From: Cyclina sinensis
Lineage: Eukaryota; Mollusca; Bivalvia; Venerida; Veneridae
Length of the DNA: 64,000 bases
Direction: 5' to 3'
Assembly: GCA_012932295.1 (NCBI GenBank)
Contig: JAAONU010000011.1
Location: forward strand, 42,038,352 to 42,102,351
Both the position numbers and the translations under genes were made by a program. Below, in pieces: positions 36,699-50,040 of the stretch. How positions within the stretch are numbered: the stretch's first letter is position 1; each line of letters starts with the position of its first letter. The notes beneath the pieces were generated by a model. It ran no database searches, was not told where the DNA came from, and saw only the letters and a list, made by a program, of their open reading frames with translations.

Positions 36699-38169
36699 TT
36701 TTTTAATGGGACTTTGAGTTATAAATTTAAAAGCGTTTTGGTAGATAGCAATTCCTTTAAAACCAATCCTATAAGTGTTTGGCAGTTATTTCGCAGTTTT
36801 GATATTCATCTAAATAAACCCTTCAGTTCTTTAAATATTTTCATAATAAATTTTGTCTACAAAATTCCGTAAATTTTCATTATTGATTTGGCTCGCGAAG
36901 TGACATTATGGAATGTTTAATTCGAGCATTTCGTGAAGAATTCACGTTGACGTAATTCTCGAGAGTAAAACATCAACTGCTAAAAGCTTTGTAAATTCTT
37001 AAGGTTTTAGCAATTTTACTCATAATTCCACAACTGAATAACATTTATATAATTGTTTGATTCGAAGACTATTCGAAGTAAATTTTAATAACAAAATAAA
37101 TGTCTTCTTATATAACAAATCATGGCAAAAATGTGCATACCGTTTTTATATTTAAAAAAAACACCTTTCGATTTTTTAACTAATACTGTGTATTGGTTCA
37201 GTTCTGTCACTAAGATGTTGTACTGCAAATTTGTTGTAACTGTAGTGTTTGTCAGTTGTTGTTTTTTTAAATCTCACTGACGAATTTCTTTTTGCACTGA
37301 ATGCACAATTGATCATAATTATTTACCAAGATAAGCTTCAGAAAAGTCCAGTCCTGCTATGGTCTGAACGAAATACGCCATATGCAAAAGCAGCATTCAT
37401 ATTCACCACTAAAGAAAGCAATGTATTGTATTTAAAGCAGTTATTAGCCATCTTTCAATGAAAAGGGAAACCATTCAGTGCATAAGTCCTTTTAATACGA
37501 ATTGTTTGCTCAGAATTGACAAATGCCAATATATTATAACGTGCAAAGCCATAGCTACTGCACTCAATCCACAGGCTTGGCAAAACTCCTACATTATGTC
37601 TTGTTCTGAAGAGCAATTTTCCACAAGACTGTCATTAATTATTCAAAAATGTGCGTTTAAAGAATTTTTGTTTTTATCTGCCTAATGGCATGTGAGCTCA
37701 ATTATAAAAAGACTTGAAATGCGCTCAAAATGTTTGCCAGTATCTTTATACAGATGATGTTATCTGTTACAGACAGATAAAAAGATGAAATGCGGTCAAA
37801 AATGCTGACTTTGAAATTAAAAACGAGAAAAATGTAAAGCGTTAGTATTTTTGTATTTTTTTTTTCTTGTAATCGTTATATAAAAAAGTCTTGTCAGACT
37901 AGCAGATTCATTCGAATAGTTTCATGTATGACTTGTTCATAAGACGCATTAATTACTTAAGATCATTTCGTTATTTACTTACATCTGTATTCATCACTTT
38001 GTCAACTTTTTCATCAAATAGAGTTTACTTATGCTGAACAAAATAGATATACCACATAAATTGCCATCGTTGGACATCCCTGTCTATTGCATTCCGGTGG
38101 TGTAGAATTAACTGCCGGGTGTATCGGACGATGATCAAATGCAAGAAAAAGTACTATTAAGATAACAAT
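36699..38169 (-). repeat. Right arm of the 4-kb imperfect palindrome
   Basis: This is the inverted copy of 34113-35616. Homology ends inward at 'cccattaaaa' (35605-35614 versus 36701-36710) and outward at 'gttatc(c/t)taatag' (34118-34130 versus 38156-38166). Indels are present in both arms, so the duplication is not recent and gene conversion has not kept the arms identical. Confidence 0.93.
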
Positions 38170-38415
38170 ATTGGTCCCGTACAAGGGCTTAGTTCATTAA
38201 TTCAATTTCTGGGTAAATCAGGCCAGGTGATAGAGGTGAGCCTCCAGGAAACGATCTTGTTATTAAGTGAACATGATATTTACAATACAAATGTCGGAGG
38301 CTCGGTACACAGCTTGCGTCATTTACTTTTCTTGGCATAAAATGTTTACTATAGAGCCAAATAATTTATTTGAAGAAAGTGCAAGTCTTTGCAACACCTT
38401 ATGGTTTTATGTATA
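38170..38415. other. Flank between palindrome and hairpin element
   Basis: Mixed-composition sequence ('gggcttagttcattaattca', 'caggccaggtgatagagg') that looks like part of a dispersed element, but it could not be identified. Confidence 0.3.
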
Positions 38416-38518
38416 GGTTAAAGTTTATTAGTACGTATTTATAAAATTAAATTGGTCAGGCGCGGCGCAGCCGCGCGACCAATTTAATTTTGTAAATACG
38501 TACTAATAAATTTTAACC
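38416..38518. mobile_element. 103-bp hairpin (foldback) element with GC-rich loop
   Basis: The left arm 'ggttaaagtttattagtacg' pairs with the right arm 'cgtactaataaattttaacc'; complementarity continues through 'aaaattaaattggtc' / 'gaccaatttaattt' to a loop containing 'gcgcggcgcagccgcgc'. The near-perfect 42-bp arms suggest recent insertion or structural constraint. Not coding. Confidence 0.85.
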
Positions 38519-39540
38519 AGCTTAGTGTTTTAAATTATTTTTGTACACTCTCCACATGTCTCCGCCCTCTTTCGTCACGCGATATTGATCGACACCCCGA
38601 AACACCAAAATCATGCCTGTCATCCATGTACCGTCAATATCGGCGACGTCTGATCTTTTACCGCCTTATGCTAATTAGAATCTCTCTTCGCTGGCACACA
38701 GAAACAGAACTTTGACCATTGTTAAGGATTACGTTTAATGTTTATAGTTATGTTTATAAGGACATTGGGACTCGCATTCATGATGAAGGATTATGTTTAA
38801 TGTTTTCAGTTAAAACGTTCAGATTAAAAACACAGACACTTGGGTGTGGAGCTCAAAACGCCTTTAAAATCCAAATAATAGGTATATCAATCCAAGCACA
38901 TGTACTTATCATATATATCATTAAAACTTCATATAAGCTGTTTTGAAAAAAAAATCATATTTCAACGTCTATAATATTATAGATTAAAAACTGGGATTAA
39001 AAAAAATGTTCATCATCAATTACATATAATTTTTGTTTCTGGAGAGAAAAGGTGAGTTTATAAATGTTTGTTTTCACGGCTACTGTCTCTTTAATCGAAT
39101 ATATTTTTATGAAAAAATATCCTTGTTGGTTTCAACACGATATTATTAAACGAGCGTCTAAACTAACAGCTGTTCTCTTGTGTATCGCATGAATGTAAAC
39201 AAAAAACCAATATCACTGTAGCTCCGCCTCCAAGGCACACATGCGGAATAACGTCGGTAAATCATTTCATTCGATTTACCTGGTTAGTAGCACTGGTTGT
39301 TTAAAACTGATTTACTAAAATAAATTCTTTCAAAATTTGAAAAATGCTGCCATCTCATTGGACAAAAAATAATTTCAAACACTAATTTCTCCTAATGTTC
39401 GACATTAGTTGAATGAGTAAAAGCTTTTAACAAACGAATATAATCTCATTTTGTTCCCATGAAAGATTCGAGCATTCTGTAATAAACAATTTTAATGCAT
39501 GGATTAAATATTTCATAATACGGACGTATGGGACTCAATA
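38519..39540. other. Stretch without recognised gene
   Basis: A moderately GC-rich patch follows the hairpin (38540-38700); the remainder is AT-rich. The plus-strand frame at 38719-38946 has no known motif. Confidence 0.35.
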
Positions 39541-42514
39541 ATGGCATTTCACAGAGAAAATCAAAATTATGAACGCATTTTGGGATGAAAATGTTGTTTA
39601 AATGAAATCGATACATTTAGATACGTCTAAAATCTCGTGACTACCTACCTGAGTGTGGTTAATTATTCTTTTTAGTCTAAGTAATCAAGTAAGTGAAACC
39701 GTTTTGTTGCCTGCATTTTAAGACATACTGGGTTGAACTGAGCAGTTTAAATTATAAGAATATTTCTTAAAAGTATAGTTGTAACGAAGGAACTTTATAA
39801 CAAGGAATATGACAATGTCTTGATGAATAGTCTACAATACTTTGACAATGTAGATACCCTAGCCATTAAGTTATAAATGTTAGTAAATGTTAGTAAATGT
39901 TTTTACCATTTGGGTATATTTCTAAAACTTTATTTCTGATACTTTAAAATCTGCTTAACATTAAGTTATTGTTAACATTAATTTAACAGTCTAAATCTAG
40001 ATACACTTTATTTGAAGAAATATATCATGCAATTCCATTGTAGCTATTCTTTTAGTTTATATTTTATGTAGCATTTTTTTTATTTTTTAATGGGATCTTA
40101 GTAAAACATATACTTTTCTCAGTGATTAAACAAAATTTTGGTTAATATCCAGTTTCATCCTCAGAGACATCCGCGACCTAAAGTGCGACTGAGCTTTCAT
40201 TATTCACTCGCGTTCATGTTCACTGCTAATTTTAAACATTTTTTCGATAGAGTAATCGCTTAGATCTATTTCAAAAATGTGTGTTAAATATTTTTCTTTG
40301 TAAGATTCCTCCTCGGAGCTGCTGGTATTAATTTACGATATAGATGAAACTAGAGGAAAACTCATAAATCTTTTGATAAAATAGAAATAAAAAAAGATAA
40401 ACATTCTCTTTAAACAGCTAAAAAGTATCGTCTGCGTCCGTTTTAATAGTATGCAAGTCTTTTTTTAAGAACAGGAGTCGGCTTTAAGATGATGCTGCCA
40501 ATGTGCTAAATGTTTTAGACAGAAAATATATCTGTAAATTCTGAACTATTCTATAACGGATCAAGCCATTTTGTCATTTCATTTTTATTCTTCATTTTTT
40601 GTTTCAATGAGTTTTTAGTGATTTATGTATGTAGCAGAAAGGTTTTCTGAGAAATCCATTCAGCAATTCAACACATTTCATTTAGCAACAGCGAAATATT
40701 TTCTGTTTACAAAAATATCTTTCTTTTTCTTTTTGATGAAAAGAACATGTCTCGCACAAAAAAGACTACCGTAAGATTTTTAAAAATATATTACTAGCAA
40801 CTTTAGGTCTGAAATTTTGATCATTTCGCTTTATTGTTTTAATTGAACATACATTATACGTCAACAGATTTCAGATTATTTTGTTTTGTTTTTGTTGTTC
40901 GTTTTTTTTTTCAGAGAAGAATATACACATCTTTGATATGTTTTCAATATTTAAGAAGGTGTCTAAAAACTACAAAGTTATATTTCGATGATTTGTGCGG
41001 AAACACACCGAGACACATAGAAATTTCAACGAATCAATAAAATTATATTACAATTATTTGTACAAGAACACTCCGGACACATAAAAATATTCACAAGTCG
41101 ATGAAGTTATATTATGATGATTCGTACGAGAATACACCGAGACACATAGAAATATTCACGAATCAAAGAAGTTATATTACGATAATTCCTACGAGAATAC
41201 ACCCAGACATATAAAAATACATTTGTATTCACGAACTGATGAAGTTCTTTACGATGATTCTTACGAGAATACACCGAGACACATAGAAATATTCATGAAT
41301 CGTTGAAATTATATCATGATGATTCGTCCGAGAATTTGATGAGACACAGAAATATTTATAAATCGTTAAAGTTATATTATGATGATTCTTACCAGAATAC
41401 ACCGAGACACATAGAAAACATTTGTATTCACGAATTGATGCAGTTATATAACGATGATTCTTACGAGAATACACCGAGACACACAGACATATTCACGAAT
41501 CAATGAAGTTATATTACGATCATTCCAACGAGCACACACCTAGACGCGTAGAAATATTCAAAAAATCGTTGTTACGTACGAGAACACTCAGAGTTAAATA
41601 GAAATATTTATGAATTGTGGAAGTTATATTACAATAATTCGTGCAAGAACACACCGAGACGCATGAAAATATTAGTGGATCAACGTGCTCGTAGTTATAT
41701 TACGATAATTTGTAAGATAACACACAGAGACACATGAAAATATTTATGAATCGTTGCAGTTATATTACGATGATTCGTACGAGAATAAACATACTTATAC
41801 AGAAATATTTAGAAATCGATGAAGTAATATTACGATGATTTATAACACACCGAGAAAATGTTTTTTAAAATTTAATATGATCTGATGAAGATTCAAAGAC
41901 ATTCACATTTTACATAAATTGGTTGATCTCCACCACGATCCCTGTCTGTATAAGAATTTATGTTTATGTTTTTGTCCTGCTCATTTGGCATATTTTGTAT
42001 TAAAAGCAGCCAACTGAGAAACTGAATATAAAAGTTCATGATTTATAGAATAAAGACATACACGTAATAAATTATTTGAACTGGATAAAAGTTGTTCCCG
42101 GATTCTTCAAAATGACAGTATTTGGGGCAAAAGAAAGAACTGATAGAAGGAAATAGAAAAATATTATATATTTACAAGCCATACATGCGTATCGTACCAG
42201 AACATTAACTTCTACAATATTTATTTCTTACTGCAGCAGAAGTTAATTCAGAAATGCTGATTTATATTTACAGCAATTTTTGACTTTATTTTATTAAAAG
42301 TGGAATTTAATGCACTCTCATTTTTTGGTCAGACACAGATTAAATCATCAATATTTAGAAACTGGAAACTAACAGCTGTATTTCTAACCGTACAACCTAA
42401 CTAACATGCCAAATTGCTTAAACAGGATCTAAATTATTTAAATGCACATTTTTAAATAATTAATGACAATCTGGCGGGACTTTTTTCACTGCAGAAGACG
42501 ACATATTGAAAGAT
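39541..42514 (+). repeat. Segmental duplication unit B (right part)
   Basis: Collinear with about 47460-51078 of unit C: 'atttcacagagaaaatcaaa' starts both, 'gatagtctacaatactttga' (39824 / 48038), 'gaacagatttcagata' type sequence (40860 / 48990), and 'tcatgatttatagaataa' (42036 / 50611). The first 70 bases also overlap the end of unit A (5207-5270), after which about 330 bases present in C are missing here. It ends exactly where unit C begins, making B-C a head-to-tail junction. Confidence 0.88.
40940..41870. repeat. 63-73 bp minisatellite in unit B
   Basis: The consensus contains 'gaagttatattatgatgatt', 'cgtacgagaatacaccgaga' and 'cacatagaaatattcacgaa'. Starts at 41103, 41168, 41241, 41305, 41368, 41440 and 41505 give periods of 65, 73, 64, 63, 72 and 65, a higher-order pattern in which every third unit carries an extra 'atttgt'-type insertion. 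More degenerate units extend the array on both sides (about 13-14 in total). Unit C has only one or two (49077-49170). Periods not divisible by three argue against coding. Confidence 0.92.
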
Positions 42515-42725
42515 GTTTGCGGTTTGGTCTGTGGATATAGTACGGCGTCTATAGCTTTACAAGCCAAAATATCCTAGTTTTCTTAAGTTAATTTCAAATT
42601 GAAAAACCAGATCTTTTAACTTACAGTACAGATCAGTCCCGCTTATTGACTGCTTCCTGAGATGAAACCATTACTCGTGCAAAAAATATGAAATGCGAAA
42701 AGTAACTGGAGATCTTCACTCATGT

Positions 42726-42789
42726 TCGCACTCGAATCAACAACCTTCAGCGTCCTGCCACTTGAGAACCTTTTCTTCACTCAACCGCC
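42726..42789 (-). repeat. tRNA-like (Ser/Leu-type) SINE relic in unit C
   Basis: Same position in the unit and nearly the same sequence as 210-273; see the better-preserved copy at 51293-51358 for the A- and B-box. Confidence 0.45.
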
Positions 42790-45700
42790 CGTAAAACAAT
42801 GATCCATTCTTTGCAAAGGTTTATGGTGTAAGACAAAGCCTAACACTTTGACTATTTTTTATTATCAGCGTTTCAATGTATAAGGAACTTTCTGGTGCAT
42901 AATTTTTGTTACTTCAGCAAACTGGGGATAGATCTTTTTGCAGCAGCAATTTTCAAAAACGTCTTTATTATCACATACAGTATTTGTGAATTGTTACGAT
43001 TAAACTTGCGGAAAAAAACATTGAGTATGTTAAGATAGGTAGGTGAACTCGCTTCTATCTGATAGTTAAAAGCTCGGATTTTTTGTACGTTTTGTCATAT
43101 AATACTTTCTGAACACTTTTTCTTTGCCAAAATTTATATTTAAAAGCAGTTCCGCATAAATTTCTTTAAACAAAGAACTAGCATTTGTAACATCAAACGA
43201 GATTTCTTGATATTACGTGGTTGTTTATGTGTCGTATTTGTTTCCACCTAAGTTCACAGTGCTTTTAACACTGGCTCATTTAGTCTTTCTTTTTGTAAGA
43301 TTTACGACAATACTTCAGTGGAACAGTTGAACGCAGTAGCTATTTGAAAAGATCAATAAAGACAATGCTTTTTGTATTGTAGTTTAAGAGATTCAATTTG
43401 TGGAGACTAGTTGGAGATTTTCTAACACTGAAGTCTGAAATATAAAAATTAGAGAACACAGTTGACTGCCCACAGAACAACTTTCTATCTAAGAACAAAA
43501 GACACAGTAAAAAAAATGAGTTGTACGTACCTGTTTTTCACTGTTCTTGAATATGTTTGTATAAAATGATGTATACTCTACTCCGCTTCACAGGGGTGAT
43601 ATCAAGTGCAGATATTCCTACAATCGTGCATTTATACATGGTTAACGATAGCTTTTTCAATTTTTTTTATTTATATTGTAGGAAAAGGTGTAGGTTGACA
43701 TATACATGTACAATAGATTGTGTTTATTATCGTAAAAGACTGACTTGTCTCAAGAAGGATATTTTTTTCAGAGTATCCATTTAGTCGGTCAATCCATAGA
43801 TTATTATCACAATAGTTATTGCCATATTTTCGCAACTTAGGCTTTATATTAACACTGTGTTTTATGGTCATCTTGTGGTAATGTCAAACTTTACCGAGAA
43901 ATGGTGAAAAGGCTATAAACTCTGTAATGTTTGGTTTCGTTTACATACTAGAACATGACTTGAATACCGTGCCAGCAAGTAGAATTTATATAACCTTTAA
44001 ATACAGCCCGAAAGACTGTAAATCTAACATAAACAATTGCGTTTTGTTTGTCTGGTACAGTAATGTAATATAGAGAAAATTTGTTCTAGGTGTTGACTGA
44101 AATGTTCTAGGCGTTCTAAAGACTTTGGCTGTTATGCTAATGTCTTTTATAACATTGGATTGATCGTGAAACAAAAGCTCTAAAAAGCCATTAGTTACAA
44201 CATGCTTTGAGTAATGGAAGTAGGCCATGCTTCTAATGCCTAGATCGTTCACATTTGTAGATCGTTATGAGATAATTTTGAAAACAATGTTATTTCCAGT
44301 TGTGAACTGATCACGTGACTAACTCAACAATGTCCAAAGTCCGGTAAACAGTGTTGTCTCATGTCTAAAAAATATCAGTAAATATTCTCAGTTAATTCAT
44401 CTCACTATACTGGTTTAAAAACTACAAACAATCCACTAGCAGGCAACATTGATACATTATAAACATTGAGGCTGTAGAAAATGTGTAAGACGGTGCCAGG
44501 CGTAATTTTTGCGTCTAAAGAGCTTAAGAAGAGGAAAAATAATCTAGCTCTTGTATCTAAATTACAAGCTATCCCCTCAACGGAAATTACTCTTTTAGCT
44601 ATTTATTAAAATTATGAAAGTTGAAAAATTTTGACAAACTCGCACGTTAACGTGACAAATAATTTCACTCCTAATATATTTCGCTAGAGTTTGAATAATT
44701 ATGTATTGCTAAATGTGAACGTTTTTGATTTAATCAAACTGTGTTTTGTGAGACAGCGCATTGTACGTTCTCTGCTTTCTTTAAATTATAGTTATTCATT
44801 CTTTTTACAGACTAGCGTCGCCTTATTTTAGACATCTGACAGACGTCAGACGAAGACGACACTAAGACTTAATTTAAGCAATAAATGTTAGAAATATTAT
44901 TTGAAAAATCAAACCGCACGTACAAGATTGTTTTGAAGACTAAGCGGTTTGTACTTTCTAGATTTCTGACCAATACACTAATGTTACGTAGAACTTACTG
45001 TTTCATATTATCATACATGAAATTTCATTTTTCTTCTTTATATATCATATTGAGTAACTTTGTTTTAAAAATACCATATCTCTGTTAAAAATATTGTTAT
45101 CGTTCGGAGAGGACTTCGGATAACATCCAAAATGTAAGTCATTTAAAAAAAAAAAACAGTATCCATTGTTTAAATTAACTAGAATCAGACAAAGCAAAAG
45201 GTTATGGCTTTCATTTTTAAAGCTGGCTCGATTTGCTATTTTATGTATAATGACCAAGTTCAATTTTTCGCTTGACGTCGGTCATTCAATAATGACAAAT
45301 TTAGCCTTTGGTTTTTACTATATAGTTTTTAAGAAATCTACATGCTCAATGCCACATCACATTTTACCGATTCAGGTAAGAAGTGACTCAAAAAAATGTA
45401 AAGAGGTCAGCCAATGACCCTTCAACATCATATCAAAAATTAGGCATCGGTGGCCACAAAGATAAAAATAGCGCAAAGTTAGACAAAGGAGTCCTATCTG
45501 TTAGATTTCTTCTTTCTTTCATAGTGCTATGTATTTGAGAAAATTAACCGTAATTGAAGACATTGACAATCATCGAAAGGCAACCCACCGGGCATAATAC
45601 GGGACTTGAACGATATTCGTCAGGTTCCAAACCAGTCTGGTGTTTTTGACGTCTGAAAGGTACCAGCCTCGTCCTTCAAATATAGTTGATGTTTCTTAGG

Positions 45701-48700
45701 TTTTATTGTACTCGTCTTTTGCGTTCTTAAGACGCAACAAGGAGAATGTATGTCAGATTTTAGCAAGAAAGGTAACGTCCGTTTGACAAATGGACACCGG
45801 GAGAAGCTGGCCACTACAAGAATTTGTCACCAGTTTCTTGCAGATTCATACCAATACTTGGGATACGGTGAATCCCTCCGATCTCCAAACACCCTCCGGC
45901 GACCTTTAAGAATGTGATCTAGCCTTAAGATGTATCTTTTGCTATTGCATATATCCTATAGCTTGTAACTAGTTTATACAGTAGAACATGCATGATGTAA
46001 ATTGCGCATTTTCTTCTATTGATCGTTTAAGTGTACGTTTCAAGCAGCCTGGGACAAGGTCTTTGTAATAAGGAAGTTCAGCTGTCTTTTTCTTCCTTGT
46101 TTTGTTTTTGATTGATATTACAGAGTATCATTTTTCAAGGAAAGTTTCAAACACATGCATGTGGGCGTTGTGCCCGAGCTGCATTTATTGTAGGAAAACA
46201 GAGATCAGCTACTGAAAAGTGAAATCGAAACGAGTTAAATGTTGTTCTTACAATATGTTTTAGAGAGTTTCCTAGAAAATTACGTAGTCAAATCTTGAAA
46301 AGGATTGTAAATTGGTGTATCTATTTGCGATGCTATTCTTCATGCTTCGTTGAAATAACATTAGACGAAGAAAGGACACATTCCTAATAAAACTTTTTAA
46401 TTCATAAAAATGGAAAAATGTAGTCATTGAATACTGAACAATTATACCATTTTATCAATATTCATAGACATTAATTGCTTGTGCATTGACGTTATTTTGT
46501 TCCAGATTCAGCTTAGCAATTTGCTAAAAAAGTGGCCATTTGTAAAGAATCGAAGTTGATAGAAATGAAATTTAAAACAAGTATCGAATCGTTAAGTATA
46601 TATTATGTATAAATGGGGGCTTTGTTTAAGTTAACCATGAATATTGAGATTAGCATGCGTTGTCTTTTATGGATATATACAAGTAGAACTTTTCGGTATG
46701 CTTTTCCTTAAAATTACGAATATTCGCCCAGTTAAGAAATGCGTTTTATTAACTTCTAAAAATTAATTAACAATCTAACAACTGGAAAGGTTCCATTGAA
46801 TTTGTAAACTAATAAATGCTTATCGTATAGGTTAGAATAAGAGAAACTGATGCAGTACGGTTAAAACTAATCGTCATCAAGATAACCATGTCCGACACAT
46901 TACGTTCCTCGATACATTGTAATGATAACAGAACCATAGCTAAAGACTATATTATACGAGTATTTATTTTTTCTGTACGATTTGTGTAATAAAAGTGTGT
47001 TAAACAGATTTTAAAACACATATACTGCTAGAAAATGTAGCACTTTACACTTGCGACTTTTCAACCTGGAAATTTATTTTTGAAGAAAGTGTTAGTTAAG
47101 CTGGTACAACTGCCAGCAAAGACGCCAAACACTTGACTTGGCTTTACTTAAAATAACTTTCTTTATCCAGACATAGGGTGAATAATTTAAACTTGAATGC
47201 ATTAAGTTTGCATTACTTGCCAAAACTGAGCATTTAGTTAGCATTACAATTCCTGTTCTATTCAAAATAATTTACCTTCAAGAAAGTGAGACATCAAATT
47301 AAGCATTAATTTTACTCAAGTGAAACTGAGTCATACATTTTGAGTAAAAAAAAGATAAATTGTAGTGTATTACGTCTAATACAACATTAAACATTTTAGA
47401 TGATATACAGACAGAAAGTGTGTTTAGTGATACTTACGTCAAGCCAAATCAATACTGGAAATGTTTGGTATTTCAAGGAGAAAATCAAAGTTATGACCGG
47501 TTGTCAGGATGAAAATTTTAATTAAATGAAACCGATTCTTTAAATAGCTATTTCGCATTTTCCTTTAGAAGTCTAAATAATCTGGCATAATGTCTTAAAA
47601 ATTAGTATCAGTAAATTAGACAATAAGACTTATTTACAGTATCTTTGAATTTCCATCCTCACTGATTCTGATTTAGACTTTGTCATGTGAATATATAATT
47701 GTGGAACCAATTAAGAAATTCATCCTACCAATTTCATAAATATTCAGTGTTACTTGCAAAGGAAGGATATATTGAACTAACAGGATTTACATAATTCATG
47801 TACTAGTCTAAATATATTTCAAACGAGCTTCGAAGTTTATAACAGTCATTGGTTGTGATACATTTAGATCTGCCTAGAATATCATGACAACCCACCAGAC
47901 TGTTGTAATTTGCATCTAGTCTTTCAAGTTAGTGAAAACATTGTTTGATATTTGATTGTTTTAGCTATCTGGTAGATAGGAATATTTGTTGGAAGTATAG
48001 TTGTAGCGAATGAAGTATATGACCAGGAGTAAGACAATGTCGTTATGGATAGTCTACAATACTTTGACAGTGTAGATGCTGGAGGTCATACAGTTGCAAA
48101 TGTTAGTAAATGTTCTTACTGTTAAGGTACATTTCTTATGTATTTCTGATACTTTGAACTCTGTTTAATAGTAAGTTGTTAATAAAATAAGCTAAACCAT
48201 TTAAATCCAGCTACAAACTTTATTTAAAATAATTTATCGTGGAATTCTATCGTAGCTACTCATCTAGTTTTTATTCTATGAAGCAATAACTTCTTATGGG
48301 ATCTTGTTAAAACGTTGGTAAAATGTACTGTTCTCTATGTTTAAACATACATTTTGATTAACTTCCCTTCCCTTTGATTAACTTTCATCCTTAGTAAGAA
48401 CCCGCCTGCGCTTTTATTATTCACTCTCGTTCACGTTCACTACTAATTTAATATATTTTTGCGATAAAGCAATCGCCTAGATCTGTTTCAAAATGTGCAA
48501 AATATATTTGTTTGTAAGATTCTTTCTCGAAGCTGCTGGTATTAATTTACGATATAATTGAATCTAGAAGTGAATCTCATAATTCTTTTGATAACGTAGA
48601 AGTAAAAGCAATGAAATTCACTTTAAACAGCTAAGAAATATTGTTTCAGTCTGTTTTAATAATATGCAAGTCTAATTTCTATAGAAAACGAAATAAACGA

Positions 48701-49189
48701 AACTTTTTTAGTCATTCTGACTTGAATACGACGTTGTCAACCTAACTGAAAATTACACACCAGACTTTTTCATTTAAATATAAACTGTTCTACATTATTT
48801 GAATCGTGTTTGAGTCATATAATAACTTAACATATTTATTCAATGTAAATGTGATAAAAAGAATATGTTTCATAAAATATCTAGCCTAAAATAACAATAC
48901 AAGTAACTTTTCTTCCCACATCAATACAGAAATTTGGAAAATTTAGCTTTACTTTCTTGGTACTTGATTTTATTACAGATACATTATAACAGAACAGATT
49001 TCAGATAAACATGATTTCACTTTTCGAGAAGTATAAACCCAACTTCAATATCTTCTTAATGATAAAAAGGGTATCTGAAAATCGATGAAATTATATTATG
49101 ATGATTTGTACAAGAACACACCAAAACAGAGAAATCGCAGAGTAATCACACTCAGACACAGAAATATCAATGGATCCACTTTTCTCAGT

Positions 49190-50010
49190 GCTGGATAATA
49201 AATTATAAGCCAAGTCAAACAAGAGGCCTAAGTGAAAAAAAATTTGAGTGGGGGATGGTAAGTACCTAGTCAATATAAGATGAAAAAAAATGGGAGGGGG
49301 TAACGTGGTGGGGAGGTAAGAGAGGGGGTTCACATGCATTTGGGAGTCGTACCTATGTATTTAAAAAAAGTAATGGAAAAAAAATTGGTTAATAAAAAAA
49401 GTTTATCTAAAAGCTTAAGAAGTTCATTACCAATATAGGAGAAAAAAAGATTTTTTGTGTAGGCTTGGGATGGGGGGGAGGGAGGGGGGAAGGTAAAGTA
49501 GCTTCATACCTACAGATTTAAAAAAAATGAAAACAAATTCTTTATGATGGGGAGGGGGAGTAACATGGGGACTGGGGTGAGGGTGGGGTCCTATACATGG
49601 TGGGGGAATCAAGAACCTACATATTTAAAAAAAAAAATAATTATAATGAAAAAAAAATATTAGACGGAGGGGTAATGCCCGGGGGCAGTGAGGGGAGGAA
49701 GGAGTAATGTCACTTCATACCTACATATTTAAAAAAATGAAAAAATGAAGGGAGGGGGGAGGGAGGGGTAACACGAGGATGAGGGGTCCCATACATGCTG
49801 CGGGGGAAAGTCAAGTACCTACATATTTTATAAAAATAGATAATAATAATGAAAAAGATATGGGGGTAATGCCTGGTCTGTGGATGGGGGATCCCCAAGC
49901 AGAGGGGAGGCGGTGTGGAGGAGTGGGTGGGGGGAAGTACTTACCCATCCTATGTAAGTTAAAGTTTATTTCTAGGCTTAAGAAGTTTTTTCTCTATATA
50001 GTATAGGCAA
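49190..50010. repeat. Purine-rich tandem array, ~105-bp units (~210-bp dimers)
   Basis: The plus strand is almost all G and A in long runs ('gatgggggggagggaggggg' at 49469, 'gatggggagggggagtaac' at 49547). A marker '(c)ttcatacctacatattt' or 'aag(a/t)acctacatattt' recurs at about 49502, 49611, 49714 and 49813, alternating between two forms, so the unit is a dimer. Many G-runs meet the simple G-quadruplex pattern, and the strand asymmetry favours triplex DNA. It is absent from unit B. Confidence 0.85.
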
Positions 50011-50040
50011 AATCAAGTGACCTCTTGGGTGGGGGCTAAC

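Noticed and set aside
34860..37461. Shared open stretch in both palindrome arms (IIYQDKLQK... / PYAKAAFIFTTKESN...)
   Set aside because: It is similar because the arms are inverted copies. Frames are short, have no start or splice context and no recognised family.
34113..38169. Polinton/Maverick-type giant TIR transposon
   Set aside because: The interior is only 1.1 kb and has no integrase, polymerase B or capsid-like gene.
41225..41320. Hammerhead ribozyme in the minisatellite ('ctgatga' motif)
   Set aside because: CTGATGA occurs, but the required stem II followed by GAAA and flanking stems is not present at the right spacing.
40940..41870. Possible CRISPR-like array or repeat protein (LYYDDSYENTPRH... 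reading)
   Set aside because: Units are contiguous 63-73 bp repeats with no spacer/repeat alternation, in a eukaryotic context, and the periods are not multiples of three, so neither CRISPR nor a repeat protein is supported.
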